Source: Hydrangea macrophylla
Taxonomy: Eukaryota > Streptophyta > Magnoliopsida > Cornales > Hydrangeaceae
Reading direction: 5' to 3'
NCBI GenBank assembly: GCA_033977485.1
Contig: CM066987.1
Coordinates: forward strand, 86,832,588 to 86,896,587
DNA: 64,000 nt
The notes under the pieces: generated by a model
Told to the model about the DNA's origin: nothing
Seen by the model: only the letters and a program-made list of their open reading frames with translations
The model's database searches: none
Part shown: in pieces, positions 10,860-22,916 of the stretch
Layout: every line of letters begins with the position of its first letter
Numbering within the stretch: the stretch's first letter is position 1
Position numbers and translations under genes: made by a program

Positions 10860-13800
10860 TATGGACACGCGACCTCTGGGGTCTACCCCATACTTCCCGA
10901 GGGTTTCGGAATTGATTTTTCTTTGAAATGTCTGAAGAAAAGAAAGTCTGTGAAATAAATACAGAGTTGTCACTTGGTCTTTAGGGAACCAACAAACCCA
11001 ATTTTTACTCACCCAAACGGATAAAGGGCATCGGCCCTTCATAACCAAAGAACATGGCTCGGAGTTTTGGTACGAGAGAGAAAAGAGCTTTATCATGAAT
11101 AAAACACCCTCAACTCACCCTATCTCTTGACGGGCCTCACTTGGCATCCAAATAATCATCTTATACTACGTTTGGTTCAATAGTTAATACTATGATAAGT
11201 ATATTACATCATATAAGAATCTTGAAATGAAAGATCAAAAGATAAGATATCATTTATAAGATCTAAGCCAAGTATCACACAATGTAAAGTGAAAGATCAC
11301 ACAAAATAAACTTAGGAAAAATCGTCTAGTCACATATCAAGTAATCAAGTTTCCTAATCTAAAGGGGACATGAATTGTTCTTGAAAACTAATAATCAAAG
11401 AAAATCGGATACGCTTAGCAAACTAGTATGAAGCATGTTAATTCTTGAAAAAGAAAATTTTTCAACCCACGGGATGGATGATAAAGGAAGATTTGATCGA
11501 GAGGAAGCATGAACGGCGTGATCGATTTTATTCCTTACAATCTTCTTAGATTGGGAGCTACAAAAAAGTCCTAAATCTTGCATGGATGCAATGGATGATC
11601 CTAAAATGTACAAAGTAGTAGTGTGTTTGTGTTCATGGATTTTCTAAAGTGATTTGAGACTATGCAATATGCATGAATGCATGAAGAATATCATTATAGG
11701 ATGTGTACAAATGTGGTATGAACTAATTCCTAAGATATGAGCTAGTTTAGAATGCATGTGAACATCCAACCAAAGAATTAAAGTTAAAACATGCTTACAG
11801 TGAATAGTGAACATAAGAGTGAACTGATTTCGTAAAAATGGAAAAGTGAGGTTAGAAATGCTTTTAATTCACTTTGTTATGGAGATTATCCCTATTGTAT
11901 CTAGAACACATAGAAAAAATCCAAATCAAGATTTAGTTACAGATTGGGAGAAATCATATAAACAAGAGAGGTTGCTTAGAAACAGAATCCATACTGTTTG
12001 ACTGAAATGTAGAAAAATCTTTGAAAATCATAAGAAACCATTCATATGCCCATATTATACAGAAAGTTCCCTACGACACTGATGTTCAAGGGAAAAAAAT
12101 AGTTGGGACCACTCTTACTGGAAAGGTTTTTTAGAAAATAAGTTTAAAGTCAACTTAGCTGCTGTGACAGAGAAAACAGAATACATGGAAGGAATGCTAA
12201 GGTCAAAATGGAACCCTTCTATGTGTTTTTAAATCAAACCAAAATTCAGGGTCATTCCTTAATGAGTTAGGAAGACTTTTTAAGTGTCTTTGCAGTCATC
12301 CATTGAGTTTTGAACTTAGAATGACATTTTAAAGTTAAACAACTCACTGTTTTTGCAGATTTTGAGAAGCAAGTGATTTATTTCTTGAAATCAAAATGAG
12401 GAGTTTAAGGGGGTTTTTGAAAAGGGGGTTTCAAGAGTATATTTCCAGCACTAAATAGAGATTATAACCACTTGGAATATTAACATCAAACCCACCTCAA
12501 GAACTTCCAAGATTGTTGGAGAGTATTATTTTATTTTGGAAATAACTTCAAGAATACTTAGGAAGTAATGAAGTTATAATCATCGTCTATCAAATATGTT
12601 TTGAGGTCAAGAGCTACTATCCATAAGGATTCATTTACCTCAAACACCATGTCATCATCTAGATGATGATAAACAAGTAAGTAAAACAAGAAAAATAAAA
12701 AAGAAATGGGATAAGAAGGGATGAACATTAATATAAACAAGCAATCATAAGCAATCAATAGATAATATTCAATGAGATATTGGACTTGTAGCTTGGTGTT
12801 TCACTTATATATAGTGACATTTGGACATGGAAGTAGCTTTTTATCTTATAAATATTCAAAGAAATGGTAGTTGGGAATATTGAATGGAAGTATAGATGAG
12901 AGTAATGAGAGAAAACAAGTCTAGAACTCACTTTTCTATAGAAAATCAGTGGAGGAAACTCACTTTTCCCTCTTCTAACCTTATCTCTATCTATCTCTAT
13001 CTACAACTTCTCCTAAACTTTGCTCTTGCTACCCCTCAAATGAGCAGTCAAGGGGGATTTATATAGGCCAATTTGGGGAGAGTTTGGGATTTAAAAAGTG
13101 CTCATATTGGTCGCAAACATCTGTGAACAAGAAACTACGTCATTTTGGCTTTCAATTATTCAATTTGGACCCCCAAATCAAATTATAAAAATGGACTTGT
13201 CTGGAGGAGAGTGCCACAACGGTAGTGGACCAGTGCCATCGTGGCAGTGGGCCAGTGTCGCGGCGACACTTCTCTTCAGACGCCCAGATTATTATATTTA
13301 GACCCCCAGACATTCCGGTATTGGCAAAAAGGCCCTATTTCGTCCGAAATTCACAAAAAATGCATACGAGCTCCGAACTGAGCTTCTGATATATCGTTGG
13401 AAAGGTAATGGAGTCTAATTTCCATAAAAAAAATTAGTTTAGAGTTAGGTCACTTTGAAAAGATTTACGGTATTCGCAATAAAAGCTAATTTGATTGCCT
13501 TTTTTACTTTAAAAAATTTGTAATAAATCCATTTAAAATGTAGAAATTATGTGCGATATACCGTTTGAAAGCTATCGAACACTAGTATACATGAAAAGGT
13601 TTGAAAAATGATATGGTGCTCCAATTTTAAGTTAATTTTTAGGTCAAATTGGTCAAAACAAGGAACTTTAGGAAGTTCTGGGAAGCTCTGGGAGCTCCAA
13701 GGAGTTGACATTTTTATCTGATTTTCTTTTAAAACTCATTTGATTACTTTTCACATGATTTAGGATGATCATAGAACTTTCGGATGAATTTGGATGATCT

Positions 13801-13972
13801 CGGTCAAACCCTGGTCAAACTTTGGTCAACCGATCAACGAGGACTTTCTAGGAACTTTCAGGACTTCTAGGAGCTGATGATTTCATTTGATTTTGCTTTA
13901 AAACTCATTTTATTACTTTTCTTATGACATAGCTTGTTACTAGAACTTTTGGTCCAAATTTGGGAGCCCTGA
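10860..13972 (-). repeat. Long Tat-type LTR, copy A (3' LTR, truncated)
   Basis: This is one of four copies in the window of a ~3.1-3.2 kb LTR. Sense is minus, as shown by the TATA box (CTATATAAAT on the minus strand, 13057-13066) and by the primer site beside copy D. Its distal end at 10860 (TATGGACACGCG) corresponds to TGTGGACATGCG in the other copies. Its proximal end is lost: similarity stops near 13972, about 160 bp short of the usual TGTCTACA terminus, and the sequence jumps into internal DNA equivalent to ~38700 of element 2. The ORFs inside it are not genes. Confidence 0.75.
13211..13270 (-). promoter_or_regulatory. Palindrome array in LTR A promoter
   Basis: Three palindromic units on a ~22-bp pitch: GTGCCACAACGGTAGTGG, GTGCCATCGTGGCAGTGG and GTGTCGCGGCGACAC, separated by ACCA and GCCA. 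They stand about 145-215 bp upstream (minus sense) of the TATA box at 13057-13066. The spacer text TGGGCC resembles plant TCP-factor sites; that link is inference. Confidence 0.65.
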
Positions 13973-14996
13973 CACGAAATGACGAATGAGGAAGCTCAAG
14001 ATCACCAACAGGTGAGAGATCTCACGATAGCTGACAAATGAGGAAACTCACGATAACTAATAGGTGAGCAAGCTCACGATGACTGACAAGTGAAAAATCA
14101 CACAATAAGTGAGGAAGTTCATGCTAACTAACAGACACAGAGTCTCTTGACTGTTAGCGGTGCTTTCAATCATTGATCGATTCTTGCGGTGATCAATCCA
14201 GAAAGGCGGTTATAGTTTTTAGGAGTTCATTTTCTCCATTTTCTTCTACTGGGGATGGTAGGGGACTCTCTGGGAATCACTTTTGACTGTTTCTCTTGAC
14301 CAAGAACTAGGATTTAAATCTGAATCTCTCACAATTGTTCAAATCTTGCAATGCACAATCCAAAAGAGCTGATTAGGACCTTCGGCAGCTGATCTCTTTC
14401 GGTACCAGTCTGTTGGGGATTGCGCCTAGACACTCTGAGAATCTCTATTAATTGTTTTAATTCTTGACCTAGAAGTAGGATCCACTTCTGAATCTCTCAC
14501 GATTGATCAAATTTTGTAATGGTTGGTCCACAAAGTCGATCTGGGCTTCCAGGAACCAATCTGTATTTATTTGTTGGGGATTGTTTAGATTCTCTGAGAA
14601 TCTCTCTTAACTGCTTCAATTCTTCACCTAGATCTAGGAACCATTTCTGAATCTCTCACAATTGATGAAATCTTGTAATGGTTAGTTCGAAAAGCCTATC
14701 TGGGCTTCTAGAAGCCTATCTGTAGTTGTCTACTGGGGATTGTCTGGATTCTCTAAGAATCTCTCTTAACTGCTTCAATTCTTGACCTAGAAGTAGGATC
14801 CATTTCTAATCTCTCATGTTGATCAAATCTTGCCATGGTTAGTTCGAAAAACCTATCTGGGCTTTCGGGAGCTGATCTTTTTCTGTGTTTGTACACTGGG
14901 GATGGTCTAGCAAACTTTTGGACTATTGGGGATAAAACTTTGTAAATCTTGACTAAAAAGGGCCACTAGGGCTAATCAGGACCCACAGGGAGCTAT
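13973..14996 (+). repeat. Internal region of element A with ~160-bp minisatellite
   Basis: No coding frame. After short AGGAAGCTCA/CACGATAACT repeats (13985-14110) come about four units of ~155-165 bp. They start near 14246, 14410, 14574 and 14730, each with CTGGGGATKG/TTGGGGATTG, CTCTGAGAATCTCT, a GACCTAGAAGTAGGA block, CTGAATCTCTCAC and TTGATCAAATCTTG. The same minisatellite precedes the PMD gene of element 2 (38911-39410), so it is an ancestral part of the element. Confidence 0.7.
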
Positions 14997-15053
14997 GCCA
15001 CTGTGGCACTAGGCCACTACCACAGCGGCAGTTGGCCAGTGCTACGGCGGTGT
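14997..15053 (+). promoter_or_regulatory. Palindrome array before PMD copy A
   Basis: Units GCCACTGTGGCACTAGG, CCACTACCACAGCGGCAGTTGG and CCAGTGCTACGGCGGTG are of the same type as the LTR array. They lie immediately before the first splice-donor-bearing segment of the PMD pseudogene (GTGAGT at ~15099). Confidence 0.6.
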
Positions 15054-17361
15054 TTTTGGAGCCAAAACCTGCCAAAAATCAGCTTTTGCATGCTCGGGTG
15101 AGTAATCTTTCTCCACAATTGAAATTTTGATTGCTGTTTTATTTTTCTCCAAATTTCAAGAAGAAAGTTTGGTTCCAACTTCCATTTTCTTTGCAGATCT
15201 ATGGCTTCAAGCTTGGAAAGACTCTCCAAGAAGGCTAAGGAATGAGTGAGGATCGAGAACCAATCTCCAAAGTTGATTTTGCGAGACCCCTAATGTCATA
15301 TTTTGGCCGTAGCTTTAGCGAGTCAGGTATGTAAAACTTTAGCAGTTCAGGATTATATTTGTGCATGGTGCTAGTTATGTGAACTGTTGTGTGCATTTAG
15401 AGTTCATTGGAAGTTCATCATATGCTCCTTTGTTGATTTTACGAAGTTGGACTTTGGGTTGTGAATATTGATTTTGTGCCTATTTTGCCATTTTTGATGT
15501 ATACAGGTGCCGAATATGGTCTTGAAGGGCCACGGTAGTCCTGCCTATGCTTTCATGTGGTACACTCAATTATCACCCAGTGTTCGGCAAATGGTTAATG
15601 ATGCTGGATTCGGCAGTTTTGTCCTCCTGGATTCGAAGAGTATGAATGATTTGGCACATTTCTATGCTTTGGCTGAGAGATGGTGGGATACCACCAATAC
15701 ATTCCATCTTCTATTCGGTGAGATGATGATTATGCCTTTTGACTTTTTAATGATACACTGGCTTGAAGGTTAGTGGGAAGTACCTAATTTTAGACTACTT
15801 TTATGAGATTAATCTTGAGGCCGTTGAGACACTGATTGGGGTCGTTACTCTGAATTTGGAGGGGAATCGGTTCACTTATGGCTAGCTTTACCTAGCCTAT
15901 GGAAAAGGGGAGGCACAACCGGAATGACCATCAACTGTTGCGGGTCTTCTTTCTGTATGTCCTTGGCTGTTCGATCTTCACGACATGGAATGACCGGGTG
16001 AGTCAGAGGCACGTTACTTGTTGGGAAGACATTGACGAGATTCCTTCTTATGACTGGGGTGGTACCACTTTAGCCCACCTTTATAAGCATATAGGTGAAG
16101 TTTATCGAGGTGAAATTAAATTGACCAGTGGGTTCTGGCGAGCTTGGGAAGTACATCCTGCAACTTTTCCTCTTTTTAGGATTTTCTAGTTCTCACTTTC
16201 TGATTTTTACTTTCTCTGTGTAGCTCTGGAGCTTTGAGTACCTGAAGATATTAGATCCTTCTCCTATCGATGAGTCAGGTGAGGATGAAGATGGTATGGC
16301 CTTCGTTCCATTATTCTCTTGAGGCTTGAGATAGAAAAGGGATGTTGTTGGGGTCAAGAGCAGGGCCCATCAATTTATCCTTCTGAGGAATTTCTTGTTT
16401 GAGCTGACCTCGCTCGTGTCGAGTGGACACCTTGAGAGAGTGTTTCCTATGCTGCTCCTGAGAAGATTCAGGAGGTTAACCTCTTGCCTCCCGTCGACTT
16501 CTGATGGAGAGTATTGATGGCAAGCAATTGTACCTTGGCGAGCGAGTGTCTCGGCAGGTGATTGGTGTCCTGAGATACTACGTTACTCATAATCCTCCCA
16601 TGATGGATGTCAATCATCTTTTAGGTGCCATTCTGCAAGTGGATTTATCTAGCACTGAGGCTTAGGATCACTTTTGTTCTGAGGCTGGTTGTGAGACCTA
16701 CTGTGGCCACTTTCTGATGCTCAACTTTCCCTCTCCTTGCCGTGAGTTCTTCTTGTTTTATGCTTTTGTCTCTATTTGTCACCTATGTCTTTGGTTCGTC
16801 TTTCTGCTAACTTGTTTTGTGCCTACAATTTTGCATGCTATATAGGAGACAGGCTCCTCCAGCATTTGATTCTATCCCTCCCTGGGATTGGACCATCAAT
16901 GATTTGGGTGCTGATGGTTCCCCTTAGGTTATGGATGTACCATGAGTCATGTACGGGTATCCTACCCAGCCAACAGGAATTCTCAACATCCCTTGGAGTT
17001 GTGCTAAGGAGGGTCACACCTTAGTAGCTAGCCTACGGTCTTTGGTCCTTACGCGAGACCACAGGGTATGTCTCTTATTTTGTGCTTCTTAAGGTTATGA
17101 GATTCTAATCCTAGGCTTTATCCTTGAAAGATGGACGGTATGCAGCAGTTTGCCACTAACCAAATGGCATCCTTTGTAAGTTTCTGACTCGACTCCATTT
17201 TTGTTCCTTTGTTGGCTCACGTCTGACTATTTATGTTTTGTTTATATGTGTAGTATCGCACACGTAGTGCGTGGAGGTCCAGGCCAAGGTGCAAAGGCGG
17301 TAGGAGGCCATCGCCGACGTATACTCCGGGCGACCAGGTGGAGGTTAAAGAGGAGGACTGA
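15054..17361 (+). pseudogene. Plant mobile domain (PMD) gene, antisense cargo, copy A
   Basis: Homologous exon by exon to the PMD gene of element 2. Leader exons are followed by a main exon from 15507, which encodes VLKGHGSPAYAFMWYTQLS and the PMD signature LAERWWDTTNTFHLLFGEM (about 50-70 residues into this exon). Next come an exon with CSIFTTWNDRV and YDWGGTTLAHLYKHIGEV (15900-16190), the LWSFEYLKIL exon (16224 on), a PPWDWTI exon (16855-17060), MDGMQQFATN (17131 on) and a basic tail ending EEKEED-like at 17361. PMD proteins (PF10536; Arabidopsis MAIN/MAIL1) act in nuclear gene and transposon silencing. This copy is dead: frameshift after LMIHW, TAG at 16925-16927, and stops in the LWSFEYLK exon. 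It runs antisense to the Tat element. Confidence 0.75.
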
Positions 17362-17639
17362 GGCCTCCTGAGCAGGCACTTTTATTTTGTCTCTATTTTA
17401 TGTTTTTGATTGGTTGTATCAGTGTATTTTGTGGATGATGGATGCTGTGTAGGATGGTTTGTCACCTTTGATGGGATATTATGATGCTTTGCCTTTTAGG
17501 CTGATAACATTCAGGTTGGAGGTGCAGTTGTGTGCTTGTTTTAGTTTGTGATTGTGCAATGACATATATGTGCACTGTGATTCTGTTATTTTTGATGTTA
17601 CTAACACGACTAAAAAGTTGTGTGCTCTTGTGCAGCACC
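17362..17639 (+). other. Cargo 3' flank of element A, cut off
   Basis: Similar to 42015-42245 of element 2 (shared GACATATATGTGCACTGTGATTCTG-type text) until about 17605. Similarity then ends and the Athila-like LTR begins. The integrase and pol expected to the right on the minus strand are missing, so element A is truncated here. Confidence 0.6.
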
Positions 17640-17825
17640 CAAGTGTAGGTGTTCATGCAAGGAATACTGGATAAGTCCAGGTCGATCCCACAACGAAGGA
17701 ATAGGAAGAAGATATACTAAGTTACAACCTAAAGAAAAAAAAAAAAGAAAAGATGGATTATAAGAAGTTCTAACGAATCCTAATTAACTAAATTAAACTA
17801 AATAATAACCTAAAGTATAAAGAAA

Positions 17826-17830
17826 CATAA
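17826..17830. other. Target-site duplication CATAA (left)
   Basis: CATAA directly precedes the TGTTGGCCC end of the copia-type element and is repeated at 22507-22511 directly after its ...GGCTAACA end. It is an exact 5-bp duplication. Confidence 0.95.
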
Positions 17831-19145
17831 TGTTGGCCCAAATATGGAAACCTTAGAGGGGGGTGAATAAGGTTTTAGCGGAAATTAACCTTTTAAAAAA
17901 CTTAATTTCAAATTAAGCACAATCACAAACAATAATGTAAAGAGATAAAGGAAGAGATACTTGCAAACCAATTTTTCAAGTGGTTCGGCAATCGCACACC
18001 GCGGCCTACGTCCACCCCTCAAGAATACCTCTTAAGGATTCCTTTACTCCGATCTACTTCACGGGTGTAGAACAAACCGTTACAAGAGCCTCCAATCTCT
18101 CTCAAAGAAGAAAACCTCTTCTTTGCAATCAAGGGTTACTAACCCTCACTTTTTTACAAATTGATTTGAATACAAATTGAAACTCTCTATATAGAGTGGA
18201 TAATACAAATAAAGCAAACTACAATTTTGCTCTCTCAAGAAATACAAATGAAAGATTTTGAGCAAATTGATAAACTCACATAACTAGGGCTCAAATGATA
18301 ATGTTTAAAGATCAAAGAGATGTGTGATCAATGCTATGTTTTCCAATCAAAATCTCAACACTAAATAGCTTGGGAAAACATGTATTTATAGGCCTTGGAA
18401 GATTATAGCCGTTGGTGGCAAGTTTGGTAATTAAAAACCCCTTTGAAAACTAGGTGTTATTGCCTTCCAGGTCGCTTCAGTGTACTGGGCCTTGAAGAAG
18501 CAGTCAACTGAGATATGTTTATAGAGGGTTCTGCTTGAATTCTTCTCACTTCAGTTGACTGCATTGGACCTTCAGTCTACTGGACCCTTCAGAAATCAAT
18601 CGACTGGTTTTCTGCTGGTTTTTGGCAGACTGACTTCTCTTTACTAAAACGGCCATAACTCCCTCTACAAAACTCGGATTTTTGATCCGTTTGATGTTTT
18701 GGAAACTAGATTCAAATACCTTTCTAACCATATAAGATACAACATTTAATTATTCTTGAATTGGTTGGGGTATTGCTTTAAAGATGACTCACTTAAAATT
18801 ATTTTCAAAACTTTAACTTTTAGAATTTGTTTGAGCCGCTATGAGTGTGAGATCAAGATGCCTTACAATGATGGTCCTAAACTTCAACCAAGGAAGAAAT
18901 ATCTTCAAGTCTTCAAGCTTGATCCTTGTTGAGCTCCTTGTAATCTTGATCTAAATCAATTAAATCTCATGCACACAAAGATGTTAAAACATTGATATAA
19001 TATTAACACATGAGATTATATATGAGCATAAAAATGACTATGATAATAACAAATAATGAATCAATCTGAATCATGTAATTATCATAGCATATTTGACATC
19101 ATCAAAACATAATTAAATATGCCTTAATATACCTTAAGGCTAACA
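17831..19145 (-). repeat. 3' LTR of the copia gag-only element
   Basis: 1,315 bp. Minus-strand start TGTTAGCCTTAAGG, end GGGCCAACA. TATA box CTATAAATA on the minus strand at ~18382-18393. Variants of CAGTCGACTGG lie at 18478-18605, about 85-215 bp upstream of it. The two small ORFs inside (17980-18180 and 18546-18731) recur in the other LTR and are not genes. Confidence 0.9.
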
Positions 19146-19146
19146 A

Positions 19147-19159
19147 TCTCCCCCTTTTT
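19147..19159 (-). promoter_or_regulatory. Polypurine tract of the copia element
   Basis: AAAAAGGGGGAGAT on the minus strand, directly before the TGTTAGCC LTR start at 19145. It primes plus-strand DNA synthesis in this class. Confidence 0.85.
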
Positions 19160-20100
19160 GATGATGGTAAGCAACTAATGAAAGATATGCCAATATACGC
19201 ACATTTGGTCATTTTAATATTATCATTTATAATAGCTATCATATGTTAAGGAACATGAATGGTAACTACCCAAATACTTCTCCCCAATACTTCTCATATT
19301 TTTCCCCCTTTGACATTATCAAAAAGATTTGGGGATACTTCTCACAATAGGTATACAAATCAAAAGGCCAAAATGATACCAAAAATAAACAAATATAACC
19401 ACATGTGAGCAAATGAAACATGAAAGTGCTCCCCCTAAGTATGTGCAATGATAAAAGATACCAAATGATATGAAAAGAGAGCATATTTTCCCAAAAGATA
19501 CCAATAAAAAAGTTGGAGAACTCAAAAACTAAGATAAACAAAAAATTTAGTCGGATCAGTCGACTGGAGAACTCCTTTAGTCGACGTCCCTAGGCAGAGA
19601 GTTAAAAATTATCAAAAATAGTCGACTGGGTCGAATTGTCAGTCGACTGAACCAAAGAGAAATTTTGAAATAAAATTGAAATAAGCCTCAGTCGACAAAA
19701 ACAAAAAAGCATCAGTCGACTGTGTCGGGGTACCAGTTGACTGCTTTATTCAGCAGTCCATAAAAATGACAGTTCAGCAGCAAAAATTTGAATGATTCAC
19801 AAAACATCATTTGGTCTAACCATTATTAAAACTTTGTCTAATCAAATAAAAGCATATCATCATTTTTTAAATAAGCAATATCAAGAGCGTGATGATTTAT
19901 GTAAAGACATATCCAAATCGCAAGTGGATGAAACAAGATTATGCATAAAAAATCAAGTATGCATATCTAAACAAAAACAAAGTGATTTGAAACAAATAAG
20001 AGTATGAAACGAAATCAATAAAAAAACATAAACTTAAGTAGGATGATGAAAACAAATCAAAACAAAATTACCTACTAACCTACCATTACCAAATCAATAC
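19160..20100 (-). other. Untranslated tail of the copia element
   Basis: No gene is seen. Several CAGTCGACTG palindromes recur at 19556-19745, the same motif as in the LTR. The AT-rich plus ORF (19792-20007) and the two minus ORFs (19266-19541) show no domain. Confidence 0.6.
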
Positions 20101-21123
20101 TTAACCTTTGTTCAAGCATTTCTTGGATGCTCCATTTGCCGAGGTGGTAAGAGAGGCCCTTTCCAATGTCATGAGGCAAAGATTGACAATCTCTTCACCA
20201 TTTGACTCGTCGTCCGATGATTCGTTCTCGGAATTACTATTAGTGGCCTTGATTGTTTTCTTTTTATGTTTTTCCTCCTTGGGTGACTTCTTTCCTGATT
20301 TTTCTTTCTTTAGAAACTTTGCAAATTTTCGGGTGATCCTTGTCATTTCCTCATCCTCATCACTCTCAACATCTTTCCTCTTTTTCTTTGAGCTTGAGGA
20401 TTTTAAAGTCATGTCTCCCCTTTTGGCCTCTTTCACTTCCAATTTCTTGTCTTCACTTTCGAAGACGGCCAATTCCATTTCATAAGTTATGAGAGAACCC
20501 ATGAGTTATTCCAAGGAGAGTGTTGAAAGCTCCTTTGCTTCACGAACCGCCGTGACCTTTGGTTGCCAATCATTTGGTAAAGACCTAAGCACTTTCTGAA
20601 TCATTTCTTCATTAGTATAAACTTTACCAAGGTTTTTCAAGTTATTAATAAGAATGGTAAAACGAGAAAACATATCTCTAATAGATTCATGTGGCAACAT
20701 TTTAAACATTTCATAAGTTTGAACAAGCAAATTGCTTTTAAACTTTTTAACTTGGCTTGTTTCCTCATGAGCATTTTCAAGTTTATCCCAAATTTTTTTT
20801 GCGGATTCACAAGATGAAATTCTATTGTATTCATTAGGGTCTAAACCACAATATAAAAAATTCATTACCATAGCATTTATTTTTATGAGTTTCTTATCGG
20901 CATTAATATATTCATCTACCGTCTTAGGAATAGAAAAACCATTTTTAATTTTTGTAGGTAGATGAGGCCCTTTCACCACGATTTGCCATAAATCAAAATC
21001 TTGAGAAATCATATAGATTCTCATTCTATTTTTCCAATAGGCATAGTTTGAGCCATTAAAACATGGTGGTCTTAATGTCGATTGACCCTCACAATAATAA
21101 ATGCAAGAAGAGTCGGTTTCCAT
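20101..21123 (-). pseudogene. Ty1/copia Gag, one in-frame stop, no zinc knuckle
   Basis: Starts METDSSCIYYCEGQSTLRPP with the copia Gag N-terminus (PPCFNGSNYAYWKNRM, residues ~18-33). The UBN2/retrotran_gag core follows: AKKIWDKLENAHEETSQVKK (~110-130), YEMFKMLPHESIRDMFSRF (~140-160) and EEMIQKVLRSLPNDWQPKVTA (~175-195). A TAA at 20506-20508 breaks the frame (SLE*LMGSL), after which it continues with a Lys/Glu/Ser-rich tail to a stop at 20101. The tail ends before any CX2CX4HX4C zinc knuckle, which intact copia Gag carries next, so the 3' part of gag was lost with pol. The start codon is well placed 50-60 bases after the primer site. Confidence 0.85.
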
Positions 21124-21171
21124 TGGATCTTATCTCTAGATTTTCAAAAATCTTTTAAAGAAGAAGAGCCG

Positions 21172-21185
21172 AGGCTTTGATACCA
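21172..21185 (-). promoter_or_regulatory. Primer-binding site, initiator tRNA-Met
   Basis: TGGTATCAAAGCCT on the minus strand, two bases from the LTR end at 21188. The usual initiator-Met site is TGGTATCAGAGCC, so there is one mismatch. It fixes the element's direction. Confidence 0.9.
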
Positions 21186-21187
21186 AT

Positions 21188-22506
21188 TGTTGGCCCAAAT
21201 ATGGAAACCTTAGAGAGAGGGGGGGGGGTGAATAAGGTTTTAGCGGAAATTAACCTTTTAAAAAACTTAATTTCAAATTAAACACAATCACAAACAATAA
21301 TGTAACGAGATAAGGGAAGAGATACTTGCAAACCAATTTTTCAAGTGGTTCGGCAATCGCACACTGCGGCCTATGTCCACCCCTCAAGAACACCTCTTGA
21401 GGATTCCTTTACTCCGATCTACTACACGGGTGTAGACCAAACCGTTACAAGAGCCTCCAATCTCTCCCAAAGAAGAAAACATCTTCTTTGCAATCAAGGG
21501 TTACTAACCCTCACTCTTTACAAATTGATTTGAATACAAATTGAAACTCTCTATATAGAGTGGATAATACAAATAAAGCTCACTACAATTTTGCTCTCTC
21601 AAGAAATACAAATGAAAGATTTTGAGCAAATTGATAAACTCACACAACTAGGGCTCAAATGATAATGTTTAAAGATCAAAGAGATATGTGATCAATACTA
21701 GGTTTTCCAATCAAAATCTCAACACTAAATAGCTTGGGAAAACATGTATTTATTGGCCTTGGAAGATTATAGTTGTTGGTGGCAAGTTTGGTAATTAAAA
21801 ATCCCTTTGAAAACTAGCCGTTATTGCTTTCCAAGTCGCTTCAGTCGACTGGGCCTTGAAGCAATTGACTGAGATGTGTTTACAGAGGGTTCTGTTTGAA
21901 TTCTGCTCACTTCGGTCGACTGCATCGGACCTTCACTCGACTGGACCCTTCAGAAATCAGTCGACTGGTTTTCTGCTGGTTTTTGGCAGACTGACTTCTC
22001 TTTACTAAAATGGCCATAACTCCCTCTACAAAACTCGAATTTTCGATCCGTTTGATGTTTTGGAAACTAGATTCAAATACCTTTCCAACCATATAAGATA
22101 CAACATTTAATTATTCTTGAATTGGTTGGGACATTTCTTTAAAGATGACTCACTTTAAATTTATTTCCAAAACTTTAAGTTTTAGAATTTGTTTGAGCCT
22201 CTATGAGTGTGAGATCAAGATGCCTTACAATGATGGTTCTAGACTTCAACCAAGGATGAAATTTCTTCAAGTCTTCAAGCTTGATCCTTGTTGAGCTCCT
22301 TGTAATCTTGATCTACATCAATTAAATCTCATGCACACAAAGATGTTAAAACATTGGTACAATATTAATACATGAGATTATACATGAGCATAAAAATGAC
22401 TATGATAATAACAAAGACTGAATCAATATGAAAATGTAATTATTATAGCATATTTGACATCATCAGAGCATAATTAAATATTTCTTAATATACCTTAAGG
22501 CTAACA
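21188..22506 (-). repeat. 5' LTR of the copia gag-only element
   Basis: 1,319 bp, nearly the same sequence as 17831-19145, with a G9 run at its inner end (21222-21230). CAGTCGACTGG copies lie at 21842-21968. The TATA position here reads TATTTATTGGCC, one change from the other LTR. CATAA follows at 22507-22511. Confidence 0.9.
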
Positions 22507-22511
22507 CATAA
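22507..22511. other. Target-site duplication CATAA (right)
   Basis: Exact copy of 17826-17830, directly after the LTR end. Confidence 0.95.
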
Positions 22512-22916
22512 CTAAAGAAATAAATAAATTAAAGGTGTTGGAAACACGTAAATCCACATTGATCCTAACAATCTACCATGCAAATTTATTAACGTTCTAT
22601 GGAGTTCATTCCTCTTCAGCATTCCGTATTTTTCTACAGATAAAGAATCAATAGCCTTTTCATGAACGGGACTATATCATCACAAGTGATTTAAAACACC
22701 TAGAAGACGATTTAAAATAGTGGTTATTACTTGCACTCTAAATGGTGTTAGCATTCAAAGTGGTTTTCAAAAGTCATTGAAGAAAATAGCCTTATGGCTT
22801 AAAGTTCTAAAAACTGTTGTGACAAACTGAGCTTATAGGTACAATTTGATGATCGATTTCTAAAACAAAAAGTCTTGGAATACTTAAGAGAATCATCTCA
22901 GAAATTAACATGTTCG

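Larger units (their letters stand above)
17831..22506 (-). mobile_element. Non-autonomous Ty1/copia element with gag only (TR-GAG type)
   Basis: Complete 4,676-bp element on the minus strand: 5' LTR 22506-21188, initiator-Met primer site, a gag frame, ~0.95 kb of untranslated DNA, polypurine tract, 3' LTR 19145-17831, flanked by the 5-bp duplication CATAA. LTR ends are TGTTAGCC...GGGCCAACA. Protease, integrase, reverse transcriptase and RNase H are absent, so it must have moved with enzymes from a related element. The LTRs are about 95% identical by eye, so insertion was fairly recent relative to its host LTR. Confidence 0.9.

Noticed and set aside
20108..20485. 125-residue Ser/Phe-rich plus-strand ORF
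   Set aside because: Exact antisense shadow of the Lys/Glu/Ser-rich Gag tail at 20101-20502.
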